A stretch of 11,786 bases of DNA, taken from positions 1-11,786 of the forward strand of contig CAPZYV010000019.1 in assembly GCA_948750805.1 (NCBI GenBank). The letters are read 5' to 3'. Source of the DNA: an uncultured Bacilli bacterium (lineage in GTDB: Bacteria; Bacillota_I; Bacilli_A; RF39; UBA660). The position numbers and the translations under genes are program-made. The notes beneath the pieces were generated by a model, which worked only from the letters and a program-made list of their open reading frames with translations, was not told the origin of the DNA and searched no databases. Below, piece after piece: positions 1-5,699 of the stretch. Positions within the stretch are counted from its first letter, which is position 1; each line of letters begins with the position of its first letter.

Positions 1-2
1 TA

Positions 3-239
3 GGCTTAAATCCAGATGTTTTTTCACCATATATTCCTGAAGATTATCAGGCAATACCAGATTTTATTTGGTTAAGTGTAATTAGAAATCTTCTCAAACA
101 GTTAGAAAAAAATGAAGATATTTTAGCAAGTTATGGATTTACTAATTTTGCTATTTCAGGTCATACTGAAGGTAATCAATTTTCACCATGGCAAATGTTT
201 GATAAAAGTAGATATACTTTAGTAAAGAAAAGAAAATAA
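3..239 (+). CDS. C-terminal fragment of an unrecognised protein
   Basis: The reading frame is open from the left edge to a TAA stop at 237-239, giving 78 residues. The 5' part lies outside the window. The visible part is soluble-looking, with no membrane segment, is rich in aromatic residues (a FIWL stretch, SPWQMF near the end) and ends in a basic tail (LVKKRK). The other two plus-strand frames are closed by stops within the first 40 bases, so this is the only coding frame on that strand. I do not recognise the family and assign no function. No hairpin with a T-run lies directly after the stop; the first T-run downstream on this strand is at 395-403. Confidence 0.6.
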   Translation, partial: GLNPDVFSPYIPEDYQAIPDFIWLSVIRNLLKQLEKNEDILASYGFTNFAISGHTEGNQFSPWQMFDKSRYTLVKKRK

Positions 240-292
240 TTGGAATTTTATAAAAGACTTTTTTAAGTATTTATTAATTACAATATTTATGT

Positions 293-403
293 TATATTAT
301 AGTTAGTTAAGTTTATTACTAACTATTTCTTTTGTCTGAAAAGTTGTTGTACTTCTCTCTCTCGGCACCAAATTTGATTTATCGCCTTAGGGCATTTTTT
401 TTT
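293..403 (+). ncRNA. Candidate small structured RNA with its own promoter
   Basis: An extended -10 box (TG-T-TATATT, 290-298) precedes a stretch with several hairpins and no open frame. An 8-bp stem pairs TAGTTAGT (300-307) with ACTAACTA (318-325). A second stem pairs 338-344 with 351-357, with one mismatch. A short GCC/GGC hairpin (384-393) is followed by nine T residues (395-403), as in a weak intrinsic terminator. The 350-393 part is locally more GC-rich than its surroundings. No plus-strand gene follows closely, so a cis leader is unlikely. It does not match tmRNA, RNase P, SRP, T-box or common riboswitch signatures that I know. The call rests on structure alone. Confidence 0.3.
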
Positions 404-435
404 AATATTTTTTATCTTTTATTTAAAATTTTATT

Positions 436-463
436 AAAAAAAGACTATCAAATTTAATTGATA
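436..463 (-). terminator. Intrinsic terminator of the 481-939 gene
   Basis: Read on the minus strand, a 6-bp stem TATCAA/TTGATA (446-451 with 458-463) with a 6-nt loop is followed by GTC and a run of seven T. It lies 17 bp after the stop codon of the gene. The stem is AT-rich but the T-run is clean. Confidence 0.6.
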
Positions 464-480
464 ATCAAAGTAATTTTAAA

Positions 481-939
481 TTAAAAAGAAACAAAAGAAT
501 ATTTAACCCTATCTTGATTAATTGATTTATCTTTAGAAATAGGGACCAATACAATTTTTTGATTATTACATTTATTACCCTCAAGTTCTTTAACCTTGAC
601 CTGAATACTTATTGATTCATTAGATTTAGAATTACCATAACTTACCCTCTTAATCCCTAAGTATTCACTACTACAAGAATCAAAGACAAATATAATAGCA
701 TAATGTTTTTTTTCAAAATCTTTTTTATTAAGTAAAATTTCTTGGTCACCTACAAACTCTTTGTATTCATCATAATTTTTTAATATTTTGCCACTATACT
801 TCCCAATATACGCTTCATCATAATACTTATATTTTTTATAGTCTACTACGCTTATTTTAGATTTATAAAAATAAAATCCTAAAAATGCAATTAAAACTAA
901 TAAAACAGTACTGATAATATTTTTTAAAATTTTTTTCAT
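481..939 (-). CDS. Small membrane-anchored hypothetical protein
   Basis: The protein has 152 residues. Residues 7-25 form one hydrophobic segment after a short lysine-rich N terminus, so it is probably an uncleaved membrane anchor with the rest (about 125 residues) outside the cell. No lipobox cysteine is present. The outer part has two cysteines (C89 in FDSCSS and C124 in NKCNN) that could form a disulfide, and a hydrophobic beta-rich pattern (AIIFVFD, SIQVKVKEL, KIVLVPI) loosely like small PrcB-type or lipoprotein-like beta domains; that resemblance is a guess. The ATG has a good AAGGAAAG ribosome site nearby, and a TATAAT box (962-967) lies just upstream, so it can be transcribed separately from the tRNA gene behind it. 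Confidence 0.75.
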   Translation of the reverse strand: MKKILKNIISTVLLVLIAFLGFYFYKSKISVVDYKKYKYYDEAYIGKYSGKILKNYDEYKEFVGDQEILLNKKDFEKKHYAIIFVFDSCSSEYLGIKRVSYGNSKSNESISIQVKVKELEGNKCNNQKIVLVPISKDKSINQDRVKYSFVSF

Positions 940-973
940 ACAAAACTTTCCTTACACCAAAATTATAACACAC

Positions 974-994
974 AAAAAGCACTAATAATAGTGC
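974..994 (-). terminator. Intrinsic terminator after tRNA-Gln
   Basis: On the minus strand the hairpin GCACTA-TTAT-TAGTGC (979-984 with 989-994) is followed by TTTTT. It lies 48 bp after the tRNA 3' end and just before the promoter of the next gene, separating the two transcripts. Confidence 0.75.
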
Positions 995-1041
995 CTTATC
1001 CAAATTAAGATTTTAATTAATTCTCCTAATAAACAATTAAT

Positions 1042-1117
1042 TGGCTGCCCTGGTTGGATTCGAACCAACGAAATCATAGGGTCAGAGCCTACCGCCTTAC
1101 CGCTTGGCTACAGGGCA
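1042..1117 (-). tRNA. tRNA-Gln (anticodon CTG), CCA encoded
   Basis: The minus strand folds as a full cloverleaf. The acceptor stem TGCCCTG/CAGGGCA has seven pairs. The D-arm is GCC/GGC. The anticodon stem GTAGG/CCTAT encloses the loop CTCTGAC, so the anticodon is CTG, reading CAG. The T-arm GTTGG-TTCGAAT-CCAAC is perfect. The discriminator base is G and CCA is encoded. The first base U1 and the overall body match firmicute tRNA-Gln. The variable region has six bases (GATTTC) rather than the usual five. A TATAAT box on the minus strand (1133-1138) lies at promoter distance upstream. Confidence 0.95.
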
Positions 1118-1132
1118 ATTAATTCCTTATTA

Positions 1133-1138
1133 ATTATA
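1133..1138 (-). promoter_or_regulatory. -10 box of the tRNA-Gln promoter
   Basis: TATAAT on the minus strand, preceded by TGA (an imperfect extended -10), lies 15 bases before the tRNA 5' end. No good -35 hexamer is seen at 17 bp (only TTTTAT). Confidence 0.55.
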
Positions 1139-1252
1139 TCACTTATTATTTTTAAATAAAAGATTTTATGTTATAATTTTAATAAAGATGTGTTATTATG
1201 ATTCTAATTAGATAACTCATTAGTGAAAATTTAATGTATTATAAGAAAATAA

Positions 1253-1495
1253 CCAATAGGTTCCAAAATATATAGTGATTATATCAGTAAAGTAGCAAGA
1301 CATTCTAAAGGAAATTATTATTATATGAAAAATATTTGTTTAGAGAACTTTTATAAAAGAGAAGATTCTAATATTTGGACTAGACCTGCGAAATTATTTT
1401 TTGAAAGTATAGATGAAAATAGGCCTGATAATATTATCAAGCAAATACATCGTTTTGAAGTAGTTGAAGACTTAACCCATGATTATACAAAATAA
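1253..1495 (+). pseudogene. Start-less reading frame, probable gene remnant
   Basis: A frame opens after a TAA at 1250-1252 and runs to TAA at 1493-1495, about 80 codons. The first ATG is only at 1325 (56 codons, MKNICLENF...) and has no ribosome site upstream of it. The translation is protein-like on both sides of that ATG: SKVARHSKGNYYYM upstream runs smoothly into the downstream part (WTRPAKLFFESIDENRPDN, then IHRFEVVEDLTHDYTK). This suggests the 3' end of a once longer gene whose 5' part (1185-1250) is now broken by stops. I do not recognise the family. Alternatively a 56-aa gene starting at 1325 is still expressed and coupled to the next gene, whose ribosome site overlaps its stop. Confidence 0.4.
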
Positions 1496-1505
1496 AGGAG
1501 AAAAT

Positions 1506-1961
1506 ATGAATATAAATATTGATTTAAAAAATATCGAAAGTGCCCTAAATGAATTTAATAAAAATGTTTTATCTGAAGATTTAAATAACTATCTTATTTA
1601 TAATTTTAATAATCAAAAACTAATTAATAAAAGCATTATAATTAATATTAAAGGCATAAATAACAAAGAAGACCAGTTACATTTAACCGAAGTAATATCT
1701 AATTACTATCAAACAAAAACTAACTTTTTTAATAAACTTGATACCATAGATAATCTTGTTCATTTTATTTTAGGAATTATAGGAACTATTATTATTTTAA
1801 TATCTCACGAATTTAATTTTTTATTAAGTGAATTATTTTTAATTGCTGGATGGGTTATTATTTGGGAAATAGTTTATGATGTCTTATTTAATGAAATTAA
1901 GCGTAAAAGAAAAAAGAAGATATATAACCTTCTTTCCAAAGCTAAAATAAACTTTATTTAA
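1506..1961 (+). CDS. Small two-helix membrane protein, hypothetical
   Basis: I start it at 1506 because AAAGGAG (1494-1500) sits five bases before this ATG, while an in-frame ATG at 1479 has no ribosome site. The protein has 151 residues: an asparagine-rich, mostly helical N-terminal region of about 80 residues, two closely spaced membrane helices (about 84-100 and 105-127), and then a strongly basic stretch KRKRKKK (132-138). The positive-inside rule places both termini in the cytoplasm. The layout, a soluble domain followed by a hairpin of two helices, recalls small membrane proteins of unknown role in Firmicutes. I do not recognise the family. It follows the remnant at 1253-1495 directly and ends in its own terminator. 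Confidence 0.75.
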   Translation: MNINIDLKNIESALNEFNKNVLSEDLNNYLIYNFNNQKLINKSIIINIKGINNKEDQLHLTEVISNYYQTKTNFFNKLDTIDNLVHFILGIIGTIIILISHEFNFLLSELFLIAGWVIIWEIVYDVLFNEIKRKRKKKIYNLLSKAKINFI

Positions 1962-1984
1962 GTAAACAATACGTTTGCTTTTTT
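1960..1984 (+). terminator. Intrinsic terminator of the 1506-1961 gene
   Basis: AAGTAAAC (1960-1967) pairs with GTTTGCTT (1973-1980), including one G-T pair, over a 5-nt loop. Six T follow from 1979. The stem overlaps the stop codon. Confidence 0.75.
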
Positions 1985-2534
1985 AATTACGAACAATTTC
2001 TCTACTGCTAACATCAAGTTCTATTCCAAGATATCCATTAATAGGAAGATTACTAATATTAGCCATTAAAATACTATTTTCAATTGGGGTATACCCTTCC
2101 TGTAATAAATCTTCAGCATTACAATCTCTACATCCAATTGGTTTAGCATATTCTACACCGGAAGTAGCATCTATATAATGTAAATAAGTCGCAATAACAT
2201 TCATACCATTTAAAACAGCTTTATCATCATATACTTTATCAAGTAAAATATGCGTTCTTTTTAAGATGGCAGCTAATAGTCCATCTATACTTCTAAGATT
2301 TGTTAAATCAGATTTTTTACTTTCAAAAGCCAAAATACTTTTATACCCTAATGCTCTTAAATAGTTGATGCGTTTTTTTATATCTTCAGGATAATCTATT
2401 TCTCTACTAACTTCAACATAATAAGAAATATTTTTACCATCTTTATATTCCGAAACTATTTTTTTAGAAATTAACTCTAAATATATTTGACCATTATCAT
2501 CTAATTTTATATCATAAAAATAATTAAATTCCAT
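1983..2534 (-). CDS. Hypothetical soluble protein, 183 aa
   Basis: The gene has an ATG with a GAGGTG ribosome site five bases upstream and a minus-strand TATAAT box (2556-2561), so it is very likely expressed. The protein has no membrane segment or signal peptide. It is acidic and seems to combine a beta-rich N-terminal part (1-45), a helical middle (50-125) containing LRALGYKSILAF, and a C-terminal part with a CRDC motif (135-138) and alternating hydrophobic residues (ISNLPINGYLGIELDV). The CxxC could bind metal or be redox active, but there is no second pair. I do not recognise the family. It is convergent with the 1506-1961 gene, with which it shares the intergenic hairpin, and divergent from the 67-aa gene at 2605. 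Confidence 0.75.
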   Translation of the reverse strand: MEFNYFYDIKLDDNGQIYLELISKKIVSEYKDGKNISYYVEVSREIDYPEDIKKRINYLRALGYKSILAFESKKSDLTNLRSIDGLLAAILKRTHILLDKVYDDKAVLNGMNVIATYLHYIDATSGVEYAKPIGCRDCNAEDLLQEGYTPIENSILMANISNLPINGYLGIELDVSSREIVRN

Positions 2535-2604
2535 ACATACACCTCATTAAAGCGTATTATAACATAAAAAATAACAATAATAAATAAAAAAGGAGGAAAT
2601 TAAA

Positions 2605-2808
2605 ATGAAAAAACCAGGATGTAATAAATGTGCCGAAACTACAGTTCAAGGTAAAGCCTATATTGATAAAGAAACCGGTTTATTATGTGTTACTTTAGAA
2701 GAAAAATATGAGAAACCTCAAGGATTAAAAGTATTAGTTCCATTTGTATGTACTAATTGTGGAACCACCGAATGGAAAACAATTGATAACAATGAAAATG
2801 AAAAGTAG
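2605..2808 (+). CDS. Small double-CxxC (zinc-ribbon-like) protein, 67 aa
   Basis: A near-consensus ribosome site (AAAGGAGGA) lies about seven bases before the ATG, one of the strongest in the window, so good translation is expected. The protein has cysteine pairs at C6-x2-C9 and C49-x2-C52, the spacing of a zinc ribbon or rubredoxin-like knuckle fold, plus a single C28. Between them lie short beta-like stretches (TVQGKAYI, LLCVTLEE, LKVLVPFVC). The tail is charged and flexible. It could be a stand-alone zinc protein with a partner or nucleic-acid-binding role. I know no named family for it. It is monocistronic, with a terminator right at its stop codon. Confidence 0.75.
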   Translation: MKKPGCNKCAETTVQGKAYIDKETGLLCVTLEEKYEKPQGLKVLVPFVCTNCGTTEWKTIDNNENEK

Positions 2809-2828
2809 AGATAATATTCCCTACTTTT
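2801..2828. terminator. Shared hairpin between convergent genes
   Basis: AAAAGTAG (2801-2808, including the TAG stop of the 67-aa gene) pairs with CTACTTTT (2821-2828) over a 12-nt loop. Each strand ends in a run of four T directly from the stem, so it can terminate both this gene and the convergent minus-strand gene ending at 2841. Confidence 0.6.
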
Positions 2829-2840
2829 AAATTTAGTAAA

Positions 2841-3458
2841 TTATTTTTTTCTTATAATATTTACAAGCTCACTATCTTGAAAATTAAGTTCGATAATATT
2901 AATTCCATCCCAGGTACCATCAATTATTGCATCTTCTCCATAATTGAGTATTAATCTATTATCTAAATTAAAACCTTTAGCACAATACTCACTTAGTAAA
3001 CTGGTAATCGCTACATTATGAGTAAATACACCTATATTTTTATCTTTATTCTCGCTTATTACTTTATTAATAAAACTTAACATGCGTGCTTTTACTTCAT
3101 TTAAAGATTCTCCACCACTAAGTTTATAATCAAAATTAGTCTCTTGCATTTCTGTAACTTGACTTATTTTATTATTTCCTAAAAGACCAATTTTTCTTTC
3201 GCCAATTAATGCATCTATATTAATATCTAGCTCCAGTTTATTTGCTAAATACTTAGCCGTACTAATACTCATTACATAGGGCGAGCTATAAATTACTTGC
3301 ACATTTTCTAAAATCTTAGAATCAGCTAACTTCTCACTTTCTTTTTCACCATCTATACTTAATATTCTTTTTTCTCTTTTACTAACTAAAGATTCATTAC
3401 TAGGAAAATTAAGATTATTCATTGTTAAACAATTATTAATTAAATAAATTGTAGTCAT
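2841..3458 (-). CDS. Degenerate histidine-phosphatase-fold protein (likely pseudoenzyme)
   Basis: The 205-aa protein has the length and order of the phosphoglycerate mutase/histidine phosphatase superfamily: IYL strand (4-6), YSSP (57-60) followed by a TA-containing helix, GERKIG (86-91), GGESLNEVKAR (115-125) and VFTHN (144-148). The catalytic residues are mostly lost. The usual RHG triad after IYLV is N8-N9-C10, so the phosphate-accepting histidine and its arginine are absent. The second arginine of the SSPLxRA motif is M63. Only H147 and E87 remain. It therefore probably cannot work by the family's phosphohistidine mechanism and may be a binding or regulatory protein. Its ATG overlaps the stop of the COG2426-type gene upstream (ATGA), so the two are translated together. 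Confidence 0.8.
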   Translation of the reverse strand: MTTIYLINNCLTMNNLNFPSNESLVSKREKRILSIDGEKESEKLADSKILENVQVIYSSPYVMSISTAKYLANKLELDINIDALIGERKIGLLGNNKISQVTEMQETNFDYKLSGGESLNEVKARMLSFINKVISENKDKNIGVFTHNVAITSLLSEYCAKGFNLDNRLILNYGEDAIIDGTWDGINIIELNFQDSELVNIIRKK

Positions 3459-3973
3459 TTTAATATCCCTCCTAAAATACCATAAGAAAATATTAACATA
3501 ATTATTCCGGCCATAATAACGCCAAGTACTGCAGAAATAGCACTTTTCTTTTTATCCATGCCAAGAAGAGCTGCAATTAAACAGCCTGTCCAAGCACCTG
3601 TTCCAGGTAAAGGAATCCCAACAAATAATACTAAACCTAAGTATTTTAATCTTTCTATTTGTTCTTTTTTAGAATTAGCTTTATTCTCTAATTTAATAAC
3701 TAATTTTCCCAATTTAGAAGATTTCTTTTTTAAAAAATCAAAAATCGAAGTAATAAACCATAAAATAAAAGGAATAGGAATAATATTACCAATTAAACAA
3801 ACTAAAAAACTTGGAAGCATTGGAGCATCCATTAGACTAGCCGCAATAAGCCCCCCTCTAAGCTCTAATATTGGCATTAAAGAAATAATAAACATTACTA
3901 AATATTTGCCCCACCAAACACTATCTATACCTCCAAATATGCCTATAAAAAATTTTGCTAACTTATCTGTCAT
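3455..3973 (-). CDS. COG2426-type small multidrug export family membrane protein
   Basis: The 172-aa protein is an integral membrane protein with about four hydrophobic segments (roughly 23-47, 52-75, 112-138, 147-170) and a basic cytoplasmic loop (82-110, rich in K and E). Family marks are ELRGG (37-41), the GNIIPIPF stretch (62-69) and the glycine/proline-rich GIPLPGTGAWTG (119-130), followed by a small-residue helix. These match the putative small multidrug export family (Sm_multidrug_ex, COG2426); its true substrate is not known, and the family name is by annotation tradition. The length is normal. It starts at an ATG with a GAGG site upstream, behind a good promoter (3992-4020), and is the first gene of a two-gene operon with the phosphatase-like protein. 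Confidence 0.85.
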   Translation of the reverse strand: MTDKLAKFFIGIFGGIDSVWWGKYLVMFIISLMPILELRGGLIAASLMDAPMLPSFLVCLIGNIIPIPFILWFITSIFDFLKKKSSKLGKLVIKLENKANSKKEQIERLKYLGLVLFVGIPLPGTGAWTGCLIAALLGMDKKKSAISAVLGVIMAGIIMLIFSYGILGGILK

Positions 3974-3991
3974 ATATCATACCTCAAATTA

Positions 3992-4020
3992 ATTATATGT
4001 TAAAAAATATTAGGATGCAA
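3992..4020 (-). promoter_or_regulatory. Sigma-A-like promoter of the 3973-2841 operon
   Basis: On the minus strand TTGCAT (4015-4020) and TATAAT (3992-3997) are separated by exactly 17 bp. The start codon follows 18 bases after the -10. Confidence 0.75.
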
Positions 4021-4049
4021 GCTGAATTATACCATCTTTACAAATCAAC

Positions 4050-4757
4050 TTACTTTCTAGTAGTACCTTCATCTAGCTTAGCAAGTTGATAATAAGCCTT
4101 TAATCTTTTAATATCTAAAATATTCTCTATATTTCTATCTAAATTTTGACTAAGTAAATACCTTTCAACTATTTCCAGAGAAAAACCACTGTTTAATGCT
4201 TCTTGTTTAAATTGTTCAACAGCCAAAGAATTATTTTTTAAAAAGAATTCTAATTCTCCAAGTTTACTTAAATTAATATCAAGTTCTGTTTCTGTTCCAT
4301 ATTCACAAACGCAAAAACCTTTTGCCATAAGGTCCATTACAACACTTTGTTCTAACGGACTAAACATTTCAAAATCTATTTTTTGTCTATCTTTTTCTCT
4401 AACTAAATATTTTATTTTTTTTAACATAAAATAAATAAAATCTATATTATCAAAAAATTCAAGTATCTCATCCCTTACCATCATTCTAAATTTCTGACGT
4501 AATGTAATAATTCCAAAAATTTTCGAAGCTACTTTAGTATCTAAAGTATAATTACCTTTTAAAGATGTAATACCTTCTTCCATAACCATATACTTATCTA
4601 ATTCACAATTTTTCTTATTATCAGAAAATTTATAACCAGCCTTAGCTAAAAACTCCATCAGCAAAATAATATCATAATTATCCAGCCATTCAAATTTTAA
4701 TAATGCTCCAGCATAAAACTCTTCTGTACCTATTACCTTTGATTCAATTTCAGCCAT
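4050..4757 (-). CDS. Hypothetical helical protein, 235 aa
   Basis: I start it at the ATG at 4755-4757 (MAEIESKV), which has AGGATGG eight bases upstream. The frame can be extended to a TTG at 4808, adding 17 residues, but no ribosome site is seen there. The product looks soluble and mostly helical, without signal peptide or membrane segment. It has alternating acidic and basic stretches, a FRMMVRDEILEFFDNIDF segment (90-107) and a CVCEYG stretch (149-154). The C terminus (195-235) is a leucine-rich helix region. It may be a two-domain protein, as LMEFLAKAGYKF (33-44) and LMAKGFCV (143-150) look like repeats of one motif. I do not recognise the family. It is divergent from trmL and likely has its own promoter in the shared 115-bp gap. 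Confidence 0.7.
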   Translation of the reverse strand: MAEIESKVIGTEEFYAGALLKFEWLDNYDIILLMEFLAKAGYKFSDNKKNCELDKYMVMEEGITSLKGNYTLDTKVASKIFGIITLRQKFRMMVRDEILEFFDNIDFIYFMLKKIKYLVREKDRQKIDFEMFSPLEQSVVMDLMAKGFCVCEYGTETELDINLSKLGELEFFLKNNSLAVEQFKQEALNSGFSLEIVERYLLSQNLDRNIENILDIKRLKAYYQLAKLDEGTTRK

Positions 4758-4824
4758 AATATACCATCCTATTTCTTTTAATATATCATATAACTTTTTT
4801 CTAATCAACTAACTAAGAAACTTA

Positions 4825-4853
4825 TTTACATATTTTAGCAATTGTTTTATAAT
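4825..4853 (+). promoter_or_regulatory. Sigma-A-like promoter of trmL
   Basis: TTTACA (4825-4830) and TATAAT (4848-4853) are spaced by 17 bp. The trmL ATG follows 19 bases later, so the leader is very short and holds only the AAGGAAGTG ribosome site. Confidence 0.8.
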
Positions 4854-4872
4854 AAACCAAGGAAGTGATAAT

Positions 4873-5382
4873 ATGCTTAACGTAGTTTTATTTGAACCAG
4901 AAATACCAGGAAATACTGGTAATATCATGCGTACTTGTGTAGCTACAAACACAACTCTTCATCTAATTAAACCTTTAGGCTTTTCTTTAGACGAAAAATA
5001 CATTAAACGAAGTGGTGTTAATTATATTGATAAATGTATTTATCATGTTTATGATAATATTGAAGAATTTTTTAAGCAAAATAAAGGAACTTATTTCTTT
5101 TTTACGAGGTATGGACATAAACCACATAGTACTCCCAATTATAATCAAATAGAAGATAATATATATTTAATATTTGGCAAAGAATCAACGGGTATTCCAA
5201 GAGAAATTCTAAAACCATATATTAATAACTGTTATCGCATTCCTATGACCGATAATGTAAGAGCTCTTAATCTTTCTAACAGTGTTGCAATATGTGTTTA
5301 TGAAGTTTTAAGGCAAAAAAATTATGAGGGTCTTTTATTTGATGAACCTCACAAAAGCAAAAACTTTATTGAAGAAGCTTAA
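4873..5382 (+). CDS. trmL: tRNA (cytidine/uridine-34-2'-O)-methyltransferase TrmL
   Basis: The 169-aa protein is a minimal SPOUT-class methyltransferase that, in its family, transfers a methyl group from S-adenosylmethionine to the ribose of the wobble base 34 in certain tRNA-Leu species. All three SPOUT motifs are visible: PEIPGNTGNIMRTC (9-22) with the conserved asparagine and R20; FGKESTGIP (101-109); and IPM..VRALNLSNSVA (123-139) ending in the YEVLRQ helix. The deep trefoil knot is formed by motifs 2 and 3. The length is as usual for TrmL, with no extra RNA-binding domain, so it is not TrmH or RlmB. It is monocistronic, with its own promoter and a strong terminator. Confidence 0.95.
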   Translation: MLNVVLFEPEIPGNTGNIMRTCVATNTTLHLIKPLGFSLDEKYIKRSGVNYIDKCIYHVYDNIEEFFKQNKGTYFFFTRYGHKPHSTPNYNQIEDNIYLIFGKESTGIPREILKPYINNCYRIPMTDNVRALNLSNSVAICVYEVLRQKNYEGLLFDEPHKSKNFIEEA

Positions 5383-5403
5383 AACTGGATAACCAGTTTT
5401 TTT
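5381..5403 (+). terminator. Strong intrinsic terminator of trmL
   Basis: AAAACTGG (5381-5388) pairs perfectly with CCAGTTTT (5393-5400) over the loop ATAA, with seven T in a row from 5397. The stem begins inside the stop codon. On the minus strand it follows the stop of the 45-aa peptide gene and could act there too, though with only four T. Confidence 0.9.
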
Positions 5404-5404
5404 A

Positions 5405-5542
5405 TTAACTAAAATATTTTACATAAACTGCAACAGCACAAACAAATAACAAAATAACTAATAAAACAATAATAATTCCATTATTACGATTATTAATTTT
5501 CTTTAAATTTAATATTTCTTTACTCACATTTTTCTCTTCCAT
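5405..5542 (-). CDS. 45-aa single-span membrane peptide
   Basis: This short gene has an ATG at 5540-5542 with AGGTGG about six bases upstream. The product starts with a charged, polar stretch (MEEKNVSKEILNLKKINN), followed by one hydrophobic helix (about 22-40, GIIIVLLVILLFVCAVAVYV) and a short tail ending in KYFS. The helix length and polar N terminus fit a single-pass membrane peptide. A T/A-rich stretch with TATACT and TATATT lies upstream on the minus strand and could hold a promoter. Its role is unknown. Such peptides often stabilise or regulate larger membrane proteins, but nothing here shows a partner. The good ribosome site and clean domain layout argue that it is real. Confidence 0.6.
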   Translation of the reverse strand: MEEKNVSKEILNLKKINNRNNGIIIVLLVILLFVCAVAVYVKYFS

Positions 5543-5647
5543 TTAATCCACCTCTATAATATATAGTATAACTTAATAACTCTAGAATATATATAATTAC
5601 CTTCTTATTAAATGTAAATAATTGTCAAAACACCATTATCTTTTTTA

Positions 5648-5676
5648 TTTACTATCTCCCCTTTTTAAGTTATAAT
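5648..5676 (+). promoter_or_regulatory. Sigma-A-like promoter of the 654-aa protein gene
   Basis: TTTACT (5648-5653) and TATAAT (5671-5676) are spaced by 17 bp. AAGAAGGGA just before the ATG is the ribosome site. Confidence 0.65.
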
Positions 5677-5699
5677 ATAAACTTCAAGAAGGGATTAAT

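Noticed and set aside
1479..1505. Earlier ATG for the two-helix membrane protein
   Set aside because: No ribosome site is present and the stretch contains the AAAGGAG that serves the ATG at 1506.
3455..3458. TGA read as tryptophan (code 4), as in Mycoplasma
   Set aside because: Tryptophans in conserved positions are TGG and the TGA here ends the COG2426-type gene in a classical ATGA overlap; no in-frame TGA occurs inside any conserved gene.
3558..3992. Open frame on the plus strand, 144 codons
   Set aside because: It lies wholly opposite the COG2426-type gene, which has clear family motifs, promoter and ribosome site. The plus-strand translation has no family features and no ribosome site.
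4019..4051. Inverted repeat AAGCTGA/TCAACTT after the 235-aa gene as a terminator
   Set aside because: The loop is long, one pair is G-T, and no T-run follows on the minus strand.
4758..4808. TTG-started extension of the 235-aa protein by 17 residues
   Set aside because: No ribosome site lies before the TTG, whereas AGGATGG precedes the ATG at 4755-4757.
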